A stretch of 64,000 bases of DNA from Mycolicibacterium tusciae JS617 (GTDB taxonomy: Bacteria > Actinomycetota > Actinomycetes > Mycobacteriales > Mycobacteriaceae). Below are positions 48,324 to 55,154 of this stretch, one piece after another. Each line of letters begins with the position of its first letter. Positions within the stretch are counted from its first letter, which is position 1. The notes under the pieces were generated by a model. The model had not been told where the DNA came from and did not search any database. It was given only the letters and a program-made list of their open reading frames with translations. Location of the stretch: positions 1,488,001 to 1,552,000 of the forward strand of contig NZ_KI912270.1 of NCBI RefSeq assembly GCF_000243415.2, given 5' to 3'. A program made the translations under genes and the position numbers.

Positions 48324-49730
48324 GTGCAAGTTTCGCACAGCTTCGCTTCGCAGTCAGCGGTGTTCGATGACGATCATCTCGTGTCGTGCGCCGGGCTGGT
48401 ACCGGTGATGACGTTGGCCCAGCAGACCGGGCTGACTCGGCTTCTCTCGGAGAAGGTCCAGATCGTCGCGCCGCGGATCAAGTCCGGGGCGGCCAACCCG
48501 TCTCCGAAACTGGCCACGCTGATCGCGGGCATGTGCGCGGGCGCGGACTGCATCGACGACATCGACCTGGTCCGCAGCGGCGGCATGACGACGCTCTTCG
48601 ACGGCGTGTACGCACCGTCGACGGTCGGAACGTTGTTGCGAGAGTTCACCTTCGGTCACGCCCGCCAACTCGAATCGGTACTACGTGACCATCTGGTGGC
48701 GCTGTGTGGGAGGGTCGACCTGCTCCCTGATGCCGCCAAGGGGTCGGTGTTCATCGACATCGACTCGCTGCTACGTCCGGTCTACGGGCGCGCCAAACAG
48801 GGCGCCTCCTACGGACACACCAAGATCGCCGGCAAGCAGATCCTGCGCAAGGGACTCTCACCGCTGGCCACCACCATCAGCACCGCGGGGTCGGCACCGG
48901 TGATCGCCGGGATGCGGCTACGCGCGGGCAAGACCGCCTCGGCCAAGGGTGCCGGGCGCATGGTCGCCCAAGCCATCAGAACCGCCCGCGCCGCCGGAGC
49001 CAGCGGGCAGATCCTGGTGCGCGGCGACTCGGCCTACGGCAACCGGGCGGTGGTGCGGAGCTGCCTGCGCGCGGGCGCCCGGTTCTCGCTGGTGATGATC
49101 CGAAACCCCGCCGTGGAACGCGCGCTGGCCGCCATCGACGAGAGCGCCTGGACCCCGGTGTCTTATCCCGGCGCAGTCCAAGATCCCGATACCGGGGCCT
49201 GGATCTCTGATGCCGAAGTCGCCGAAATCCCCTACACCGCTTTTGCATCCACCCCCGATCGAATCACCGCGCGCCTCATCGTGCGTCGAGTCAAAGACGC
49301 CCGGTTTCCCGACGCACTGTTTCCGGTCTGGCGATATCACCCGTTCTTCACCAACACCGACCTGCCCGCCGATCAGGCCGACATCACCCACCGCCAACAC
49401 GCGATCATCGAGACCGTGTTCGCCGACCTGATCGACGGACCGCTGGCACACATCCCGTCGGGCCGCTTCGGGGCGAACTCCGCCTGGATCCTGTGCGCGG
49501 CCATCGCCCACAACCTGCTGCGCGCCGCCGGGGTGCTGGCAGGTGAGAACCACGGCCGGGCGCGGGGATCCACACTGCGCCGCAAGATCGTCAACATTCC
49601 CGCGCGACTCGCCCGTCCGCAACGCCGGCCCATCCTGCACCTACCCACCCACTGGCCCTGGTCTCGGGCCTGGCTCATGCTGTGGCACAACATCATCGGC
49701 CCTAGCCCGCCCAATGCCGCTACTGTCTGA
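48324..49730 (+). CDS. IS1380-family transposase
   Basis: A 468-residue DDE transposase. Candidate catalytic residues are Asp145 or Asp147 (FIDIDS), Asp235 (VRGDSAYGN) and Glu363 (AIIETVFADL), with the family motif RHAIIE-type region and C-terminal AHNLLRAAGVL. A GTG at 48324 is the first start after the left end, preceded by GGAAAGGCA. It appears intact, so the element may be active. Confidence 0.92.
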   Translation: MQVSHSFASQSAVFDDDHLVSCAGLVPVMTLAQQTGLTRLLSEKVQIVAPRIKSGAANPSPKLATLIAGMCAGADCIDDIDLVRSGGMTTLFDGVYAPSTVGTLLREFTFGHARQLESVLRDHLVALCGRVDLLPDAAKGSVFIDIDSLLRPVYGRAKQGASYGHTKIAGKQILRKGLSPLATTISTAGSAPVIAGMRLRAGKTASAKGAGRMVAQAIRTARAAGASGQILVRGDSAYGNRAVVRSCLRAGARFSLVMIRNPAVERALAAIDESAWTPVSYPGAVQDPDTGAWISDAEVAEIPYTAFASTPDRITARLIVRRVKDARFPDALFPVWRYHPFFTNTDLPADQADITHRQHAIIETVFADLIDGPLAHIPSGRFGANSAWILCAAIAHNLLRAAGVLAGENHGRARGSTLRRKIVNIPARLARPQRRPILHLPTHWPWSRAWLMLWHNIIGPSPPNAATV

Positions 49731-49839
49731 CCACCTGGCCGAAAGCCCCCGAACGGAGCGCAGAGGAAAAGCTGGGCAAACCAGCAGCTACCTCATGCGC
49801 ACAACCCGACGACCAACGACAGCCCGACCTCACAGCCAC

Positions 49840-49865
49840 ACACCAGGTCAGTCGGTGGATCGAGG
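49840..49865 (-). repeat. IS right terminal inverted repeat
   Basis: The perfect complement of 48205-48230, followed by the second CTAAG target copy at 49866-49870. Confidence 0.92.
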
Positions 49866-49870
49866 CTAAG

Positions 49871-49909
49871 GGGTTGATCGCACGCACGTGGTGCTTGTAA
49901 TCAACCCGC
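49871..49909 (-). repeat. Palindrome-bounded intergenic repeat, copy B
   Basis: Read on the minus strand it starts GCGGGTT and ends GATCAACCC, matching copy A (22558-22599) at both ends and at 21 of 23 positions in the last part. Its arms GGGTTGAT/ATCAACCC are 8 bp. The IS target duplication touches its end. Confidence 0.6.
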
Positions 49910-50011
49910 GAAGCGCTGAGCCGCCAGCGAGAACACCGTGCCGTTGGGATCTGTGAGAACTGCCACGATGTGTATTTTGCTTGCCCTCAGGGGTATTCCG
50001 CCCGATTGAGC
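49901..50011 (-). pseudogene. C-terminal remnant of a VOC (glyoxalase-like) protein
   Basis: In one minus-strand frame ending with TGA at 49901, HIVAVLTDPNGTVFSLAAQRFAG resembles the closing strand of VOC/bleomycin-resistance-fold proteins (A-V-L-x-D-P-x-G-x-x-F-x-L). No start or N-terminal half is present, so it is a short remnant. Confidence 0.4.
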
Positions 50012-50105
50012 GCGCACACGGCGATCCGTCGATGTGACGACGCCAGTGCGCGGCGCTACCGTCGCGAAGAGACCCGACCCCGACCCGTGGAGCTGATCTC
50101 ACCTA

Positions 50106-51332
50106 ATGCCCGACGAGAACGAACTGCAGACCGCAACGAATCTGGCCGTCACCTTGGCGTGGGCCGCAGGCGCGATGGCCGCCGCGTTTTTGTTGGGGGT
50201 GGTTCTGTCCTGGGTGCTGGGCCGGATGGGCCGCCGCAGCGCCATGCTCTGCGACGTCGCCGAACTCACCCGCATGCCGGTGCGGGCAACGCTGATGGTC
50301 ATCGCCGCGACCATCGCCGTCCAGCGGACGTCGGATCCCGCCGATACCTGGCGCAGAATGGTCGACCACTCGCTGGTGATCCTGCTGATCGTGGGCTTGA
50401 CCTGGCTTTTCACCAGCCTTGTCCTGGTCGCGGAGCGGCGCATGATCGCCCGCTTCGGCGGCGGGGGTGAGGAGATCTCCGACGCCGACCGCCGGTGGCG
50501 GCGGGTCCGCACGCAAGTCACCGTCCTACGGAGGCTCGCCATTGCCGTCGTCGTGGTCTTCGGCGGTGCCGCGATTCTGATGACCTTCCCGGCGTTCTCC
50601 GACATTGGAACAACGGTGTTCGCGTCGGCCGGTGTGCTGTCCGTGGTCGCGGGCCTCGCGGCGCAGACCTCGCTCGGGGCGGTGTTCGCAGGCATGCAGA
50701 TCGCGTTTTCGGGCGCCATCCGCGTCGGCGACGTGGTGCAACTCGAGAACGGCCAATGGTGGGGCCGCGTCGAGGAGATCACGCTGAGCTATGTCGTCGT
50801 GCGTCTGTGGGACGAGCGCAGGCTGGTGCTGCCGACCACGTATTTCACCACCGAACCGTTCGAGAACTGGACCCGCAGTGCCACCGAACTCATGGGTACG
50901 GTCGAGTTCGACGTCGACTTCTCGGTTCCGCTCGATGACATGCGAGCCGAGTTGGACCGGCTCCTGGCCGGAAGCGACCTGTGGGATGGGCGCCGTGGTG
51001 TTCTGCAGGTGACCGATGCCGTCAGCGGTGTCGTGCGGGTGCGGATCGTCGTCAGCGCGCCTAACGCCGGAGCGCTGTTCGACCTGCGATGTGCGGTACG
51101 CGAGGGCATGGTCAACTGGGTCAACCACAGGCGCGTCCTGCCGATCCAGCGGCTGGAGAATGCCGACTTCATGCCCGAACCCGCAGCACCCGAGGGGCGC
51201 GACGAAACTCCGCGGGTCTCGACGGGGATGTTCTCTGGCAGCCCCGAGGCCGAGGAACGGGCCAAGGCCTTCGACCACCACACTGCCGACTACGAGGATG
51301 AGTTCGCCCGCTCCGACAACGGCAGTCGCTGA
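50106..51332 (+). CDS. MscS-family mechanosensitive channel
   Basis: A 408-residue membrane protein with four or five hydrophobic helices in the first 180 residues. The pore-lining and MscS domain is VLSVVAGLAAQTSLGAVFAGMQIAF, followed by IRVGDVVQLENGQWWGRVEEI and TTYFTTEPFENWTR. The C-terminal 60 residues are polar. It releases solutes on membrane tension. ATG at 50106. Its 3' end overlaps the convergent TetR gene by 43 bp. Confidence 0.9.
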   Translation: MPDENELQTATNLAVTLAWAAGAMAAAFLLGVVLSWVLGRMGRRSAMLCDVAELTRMPVRATLMVIAATIAVQRTSDPADTWRRMVDHSLVILLIVGLTWLFTSLVLVAERRMIARFGGGGEEISDADRRWRRVRTQVTVLRRLAIAVVVVFGGAAILMTFPAFSDIGTTVFASAGVLSVVAGLAAQTSLGAVFAGMQIAFSGAIRVGDVVQLENGQWWGRVEEITLSYVVVRLWDERRLVLPTTYFTTEPFENWTRSATELMGTVEFDVDFSVPLDDMRAELDRLLAGSDLWDGRRGVLQVTDAVSGVVRVRIVVSAPNAGALFDLRCAVREGMVNWVNHRRVLPIQRLENADFMPEPAAPEGRDETPRVSTGMFSGSPEAEERAKAFDHHTADYEDEFARSDNGSR

Positions 51333-51907
51333 GGCCGCAGGCTGATCCCTCGATATCTGGCCGCAAGTGCGCACCCCGCGGCCAGCAGCGGCTCGGTATC
51401 GCGCAGTGTGCGCGCCAGCACGAACGCGCCCTCGAGGGCACCGATCAGCGCCAGGGTGACCTGACGGGCCTGCTGCGGGTCCAGACCGCGCGCGGCGAAA
51501 TAGGCGGCGCCGCCGTCGATCCAGCCGCGGAACACCGAGGCCGAGGTGTCGCGGAGTTCTTCGACGGTGTCGGCGACTTCAGCGGCGACGCTGGCCACCG
51601 GGCACATGTTCGCGAAGCCGGTGCCGGCCATATCCTCGGCGGCCTGGGCGAAGACACCTTCGATCGCGACACCGAGGTCGGTGTAGGCGTCGATGAGCGT
51701 CGGAATGAGCAGCCCGTACGCCGCCCCGGCGTTGATCAGCGCCTCGCGCGCGATCTGGACCTTGCCGCCGCGAAAGTGGTGGTACAGCGACCCGATCGGG
51801 GCGCCTGACGCCGTGGCGATGTCCTTCATGCCCACGGCCGCGTAGCCGCGGTGCCGCATCAACTCGGCCGCGGCGGTGAGGATCGATTCCCGTGTGGATC
51901 TTGCCAT
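51290..51907 (-). CDS. TetR family regulator (LmrA/YxaF-like)
   Basis: A 205-residue regulator with helix-turn-helix YAAVGMKDIATASGAPIGSLYHHF (residues about 20-43), then FRGGKVQIAREAL. The C-terminal half, with TGFANMCPVASVAAEV, resembles the LmrA/YxaF group. ATG at 51907. It is divergent from a hydrolase at 51974 across a double operator, so it likely represses both genes. Confidence 0.88.
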   Translation of the reverse strand: MARSTRESILTAAAELMRHRGYAAVGMKDIATASGAPIGSLYHHFRGGKVQIAREALINAGAAYGLLIPTLIDAYTDLGVAIEGVFAQAAEDMAGTGFANMCPVASVAAEVADTVEELRDTSASVFRGWIDGGAAYFAARGLDPQQARQVTLALIGALEGAFVLARTLRDTEPLLAAGCALAARYRGISLRPQRLPLSERANSSS

Positions 51908-51928
51908 TGTCGCCTCCTGCCGACAGAC

Positions 51929-51958
51929 TAGAGCATACGTTCTAGAATCAACGTTCTA
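51929..51958. promoter_or_regulatory. Twin overlapping TetR operators
   Basis: Two 16-mers, TAGAGCATACGTTCTA (51929-51944) and TAGAATCAACGTTCTA (51943-51958), each of the form TAGAAY/RC-N4-GTTCTA, share two bases and repeat every 14 bp. They sit between the divergent tetR and hydrolase starts. Confidence 0.78.
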
Positions 51959-51973
51959 ATGTGAGGAACAAAG

Positions 51974-52801
51974 ATGGAGATTGTCGTTTCTGCCGGGACC
52001 ATCGAATATCGCGAGGAGGGCGACCCGGATGGCCCACCGGTGGTGCTGCTGCACGGCCTGTTCATGAACGACACCCAGTGGGACCTCGCACTCCCCCACC
52101 TGCCGACGGGGTTTCGCTACCTGTTGCCGGTACTGCCGATCGGCGGACATCGCATCCCGATGCGCGAGGACGCGGATCTCACGATGCCCGGCATGGTCGA
52201 CGTCGTCGCCGACTTCCTGGACGCCCTGGACCTCGCCGACGTCACACTCGTCGTCACCGATTGGGGCGGCCCGCTGCTCCTCACCGACGTCGGACGCGAT
52301 AAACGCGTTGCGCGACTGGTGATCTGCCCATCGGAGGCCTTCGACAACTTCCCGCCGGGGTTCCCCGGCAAGGTCACATGGGTGGGCACCCGCACCACCG
52401 GCACCGTCAAGATGGCGATGCAGCAGCTGCGCATCGGCTGGTTGCGCAAACGGTTCTTCTTGTTCGGCATGATGGCCGCCAAACCGATCCCCCAGCACAT
52501 CGTGGAGGCGTGGACGGATCCGGGCATCGCCGACGTACGGATCCGTCGCGACCTGCTGAAGTATGCGCGCACCAAGATCGACAAGCCCAATCTCGTGCGC
52601 GCGACCAACCGGCTGGCAGAGTTCTCGGGTGACGTGCTGGTGCTGTGGAGCCGCAACCGCGTGATGCCGGTCGCACACGCGGAGACCCTGGCCCAATTGA
52701 CCGGCGGCACACTACGTTACGTCGACGACGCCAAGGTGCTGATCATGCTCGATCAGCCACAGGAAACCGCACGGGCCATCGGCGAGTTCCTCAGTCGCTG
52801 A
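51974..52801 (+). CDS. Alpha/beta hydrolase with Asp nucleophile but no evident catalytic His
   Basis: A 275-residue alpha/beta hydrolase: LLHGLFMND (oxyanion), elbow VVTDWGGP with Asp96 as in haloalkane dehalogenases, and a cap with WLRKRFFLFGMM. Near the C-terminus AKVLIMLDQPQETARAI aligns with the usual GH-x4-L-D-Q-P block, but Val or Lys replaces the His. It may be inactive as a dehalogenase or act on something else. ATG at 51974. It is controlled by the twin operator and divergent TetR. Confidence 0.78.
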   Translation: MEIVVSAGTIEYREEGDPDGPPVVLLHGLFMNDTQWDLALPHLPTGFRYLLPVLPIGGHRIPMREDADLTMPGMVDVVADFLDALDLADVTLVVTDWGGPLLLTDVGRDKRVARLVICPSEAFDNFPPGFPGKVTWVGTRTTGTVKMAMQQLRIGWLRKRFFLFGMMAAKPIPQHIVEAWTDPGIADVRIRRDLLKYARTKIDKPNLVRATNRLAEFSGDVLVLWSRNRVMPVAHAETLAQLTGGTLRYVDDAKVLIMLDQPQETARAIGEFLSR

Positions 52802-53225
52802 GCGCGCCGATCTGCCGCATCTGCGCCAAGACGTCAACCACACCCCACGTCTCGGCGACACGGCCGTCGACGAAGCGGAAAATGAAAATCTCGTGGTACG
52901 TCACCGATCTGCCGGTGGGCGGCGTACCCATGAACTCCCCCTGCTGGGTACCGGTCACGGTATTTCTGACGACGATCTTGTCGCCCGCCGCGATCAGATC
53001 GTCAACGGCGACATGGAGATCGGGATAGATGGAGAAGAGCATCCACCACACCTGCTTGAGCTTCTCTGGGCCCGTCGCGTCGATCGGCAACGGGGTGCGG
53101 ATCTGCGCATCCGGCAGGACGAATTCGTCGATGGCCCGCGCGAGGGATGCGACGTCGCCCGCGTTCACCGCGTCATGGAAGCGGTTGAACGCCGCGGTGT
53201 TCCGAGCTTCATCGGCCGTGGACAG
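52791..53225 (-). CDS. SnoaL-like (NTF2-fold) polyketide-cyclase-type protein
   Basis: The product has FNRFHDAVNAGDVASLARAIDEFV, an NTF2-fold start, then QVWWMLFSIYPDLHVAVDDLIAAGDKIVVRNTV and PPTGRSVTYHEIFIFRFVDG, typical of SnoaL-like ester cyclases. No ATG, GTG or TTG fits the N-terminus except inside yebC; a CTG at 53225 lies 4 nt after AGGAG (53230-53234), itself just after the yebC stop. It overlaps the convergent hydrolase end by 11 bp. Substrate unknown. Confidence 0.72.
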   Translation of the reverse strand: MSTADEARNTAAFNRFHDAVNAGDVASLARAIDEFVLPDAQIRTPLPIDATGPEKLKQVWWMLFSIYPDLHVAVDDLIAAGDKIVVRNTVTGTQQGEFMGTPPTGRSVTYHEIFIFRFVDGRVAETWGVVDVLAQMRQIGALSD

Positions 53226-53235
53226 GTCGCTCCTA

Positions 53236-53991
53236 CTAGTCCTCGTCGAGTTGGGCCGCGACGTCGTCGGGGATGTCCATGTTCGTGTAGACGTCCTGGA
53301 CATCGTCGCTGTCTTCGAGGGCATCGACCAGCTTGAGCACCTTGCGTGCGCCGTCGAGGTCGACCGGCACTGTCACCGATGACTGGAAACTGGCCTCTGC
53401 GGACTCGTAATCGATGCCCGCATCCTGCAGGGCGGTGCGCACGGCCACGAGATCGGTCGGCTCACAGATGATCTCGAAGCTGTCGTCGAGATCGTTGATC
53501 TCCTCGGCTCCGGCTTCGAGCACCGCGGTCAGCACGTCGTCCTCGGTCAGGCCGTTCTTCATGAGGGTGACCAGTCCCTTGCGGGAGAACAGATAGGCGA
53601 CCGAACCCGGATCGGCCATGTTGCCGCCGTTGCGAGTCATCGCGATGCGCACCTCGCTGGCCGCCCGGTTGCGGTTGTCGGTGAGGCATTCGACCAATAC
53701 CGCGACACCATTGGGGCCGTAGCCCTCGTAGGTGATGTTCTGGTAGTCGGCGCCACCGGCTTCTTCGCCGGCGCCGCGCTTGCGGGCCCGCTCGATGTTG
53801 TCGTTCGGTACCGACGATTTCTTCGCCTTCTGGATCGCGTCGTAGAGCGTCGGGTTTCCGGCGGGGTCACCGCCGCCGACTCGCGCGGCCACTTCGACGT
53901 TCTTGACCAGCTTCGCGAAGTTCTTGCCGCGGCGTGCGTCGATGACGGCCTTCTTGTGCTTTGTGGTCGCCCACTTGGAATGGCCGCTCAT
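53236..53991 (-). CDS. yebC: YebC/PmpR family regulator/translation factor
   Basis: A 251-residue YebC protein with the signature [23 protein letters not shown] shortened here to its ends, plus [36 protein letters not shown] and an acidic C-terminus. YebC proteins act in transcription control or in relieving ribosome stalling. ATG at 53991. Length is standard. Confidence 0.94.
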   Translation of the reverse strand: MSGHSKWATTKHKKAVIDARRGKNFAKLVKNVEVAARVGGGDPAGNPTLYDAIQKAKKSSVPNDNIERARKRGAGEEAGGADYQNITYEGYGPNGVAVLVECLTDNRNRAASEVRIAMTRNGGNMADPGSVAYLFSRKGLVTLMKNGLTEDDVLTAVLEAGAEEINDLDDSFEIICEPTDLVAVRTALQDAGIDYESAEASFQSSVTVPVDLDGARKVLKLVDALEDSDDVQDVYTNMDIPDDVAAQLDED

Positions 53992-54058
53992 GCGTGTACT
54001 ACCCGCTTCCTGAAATCGCTCACCGTTCGACCGACGAGTCTACGTGGACGTTTGGGCC

Positions 54059-54496
54059 CTATCGAACGGCGTCGGGCGGCGTGATCGCGACAATGCGATA
54101 GCCGATGCCTGCCGGCCAGCCGATGTGTCCGTGAACGTGCACCTGGATCCACGTCGGCGAGCCCGATGGGTCGTCGGCGAACGATGCGGCGGCGCCGACG
54201 ATCGCGCCGATTTCGCCGGATGCTTGCAACTGCACTGAAATCGCCAGAGACGCATCGCCGAGCGAGGGCCGGTGGTACGCCAGGCTGTCCGGCACGAAGA
54301 ACGACGACGAGAAGCTGGGCGTTCGGATCCCCCGCGGCGCATTCCGTGGCCGACGCATGAACAGCCCCGTAATCTCGGGCTTGCCGTCGAACCAAACGGT
54401 GCCGACGTACTCGGTGCGGCGCGCCTCGCCACCTGCAGCCAGCCGCACGAGGGTGTCGATGCGCGGTTGCGGCTCGACTTCGATCGTCTGGTTCAT
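54059..54496 (-). CDS. Conserved hypothetical protein coupled to a TetR gene
   Basis: A 145-residue protein, no family recognised. It contains TVWFDGKPEITGLFMRRP, SSFFVPDSLAYHRP and a C-terminal WIQVHVHGHIGWPAGIGYRIVAI; no signal peptide or membrane helix is seen. Its ATG overlaps the TetR stop (ATGA), so it is translated with that regulator and lies in the same promoter unit as the divergent CocE hydrolase. It may be an accessory hydrolase or ligand-binding protein; the role is unknown. Confidence 0.7.
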   Translation of the reverse strand: MNQTIEVEPQPRIDTLVRLAAGGEARRTEYVGTVWFDGKPEITGLFMRRPRNAPRGIRTPSFSSSFFVPDSLAYHRPSLGDASLAISVQLQASGEIGAIVGAAASFADDPSGSPTWIQVHVHGHIGWPAGIGYRIVAITPPDAVR

Positions 54497-55089
54497 CGGA
54501 GATTCCCCTGGATGTAGTGCTGCAGATTCGGCGCGATGGCGGCGACGAGTTGGTCGTCGGTCATGGATCCGACCGGTTCGATCTTCCAGACAAATCGCAT
54601 CATCGCCAAGCCCATGATCTGCGAGGAGATCAGGCCGCTGCGCACCAGTCGGTCCCGTTCGTCGACGCCCAGTCCGGACACCCCCATGAGGCTGCCCTCG
54701 ACGACTCTGCGCAGCTTCTCGCGCGTCGCCCGGTCGTGTGCGGCGGTGAGCAGAATCGCGCGCAGCACGGGGCCGATCTCCTCGTCGGCCCACGCCCCGA
54801 GCATCAACCGCAACAACGCCGCGCCCAGCTCGTCCACCGGCGTCGCCCAGGTACTGGCGACACTCTCCAGCCAACGCTGCGGCGGGTTCGTCGCCGCGTC
54901 GAGCAAGGCCTCCTTGGATCCGAAGTAGTGGTAGACGAGCGCCGGGTCGACGTCGGCGGCCCGCGCGACGGCCCGCATCGTCGTGCCCGCCCAGCCGTGC
55001 TGGGCGAATTCGTCGCGCGCGGCCGAAAGGATGCGCGCGGACAGCACTCCCCGTTCGTCGCGGGGACCGGGAGGAGTGTTCTTCGGCAC
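54493..55089 (-). CDS. TetR family transcriptional regulator
   Basis: A 198-residue regulator with helix-turn-helix TTMRAVARAADVDPALVYHYF (about 37-57) and GSKEALLDAA. The C-terminal part is of the TetR_C type seen in many actinobacterial regulators. GTG at 55089. It should bind the 46-bp palindrome at 55106 and control itself, the downstream hypothetical gene and the divergent CocE hydrolase. Confidence 0.88.
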   Translation of the reverse strand: MPKNTPPGPRDERGVLSARILSAARDEFAQHGWAGTTMRAVARAADVDPALVYHYFGSKEALLDAATNPPQRWLESVASTWATPVDELGAALLRLMLGAWADEEIGPVLRAILLTAAHDRATREKLRRVVEGSLMGVSGLGVDERDRLVRSGLISSQIMGLAMMRFVWKIEPVGSMTDDQLVAAIAPNLQHYIQGNLR

Positions 55090-55105
55090 GATAAGAGCCT
55101 ACCAA

Positions 55106-55151
55106 GAGTTTCACGTTGCGTTGAGACTAGTTTCAACGTAGCGTGAAACTC
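55106..55151. promoter_or_regulatory. 46-bp near-perfect palindromic operator
   Basis: Outer arms GAGTTTCACG (55106-55115) and CGTGAAACTC (55142-55151) and inner TTGAGACTAGTTTCAA (55121-55136) share one centre. Only three of 23 base pairs break symmetry. The right end lies 4 bp from the hydrolase ATG and the left end 17 bp from the tetR start. Confidence 0.85.
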
Positions 55152-55154
55152 GTG

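Larger units (their letters stand above)
48205..49865 (+). mobile_element. Complete IS1380-family insertion sequence (1661 bp)
   Basis: The element is bounded by 26-bp perfect terminal inverted repeats (48205-48230 and 49840-49865; outer end CCTCGATCCACC) and flanked by a 5-bp direct repeat CTAAG at 48200-48204 and 49866-49870. It carries one transposase gene. Identical ends and an intact target duplication point to a recent insertion. It landed between ruvC and a decayed VOC gene. Confidence 0.93.

Noticed and set aside
48354..48668. Minus-strand open frame inside the IS
   Set aside because: A shadow of the transposase frame; IS1380-family elements normally encode a single transposase.
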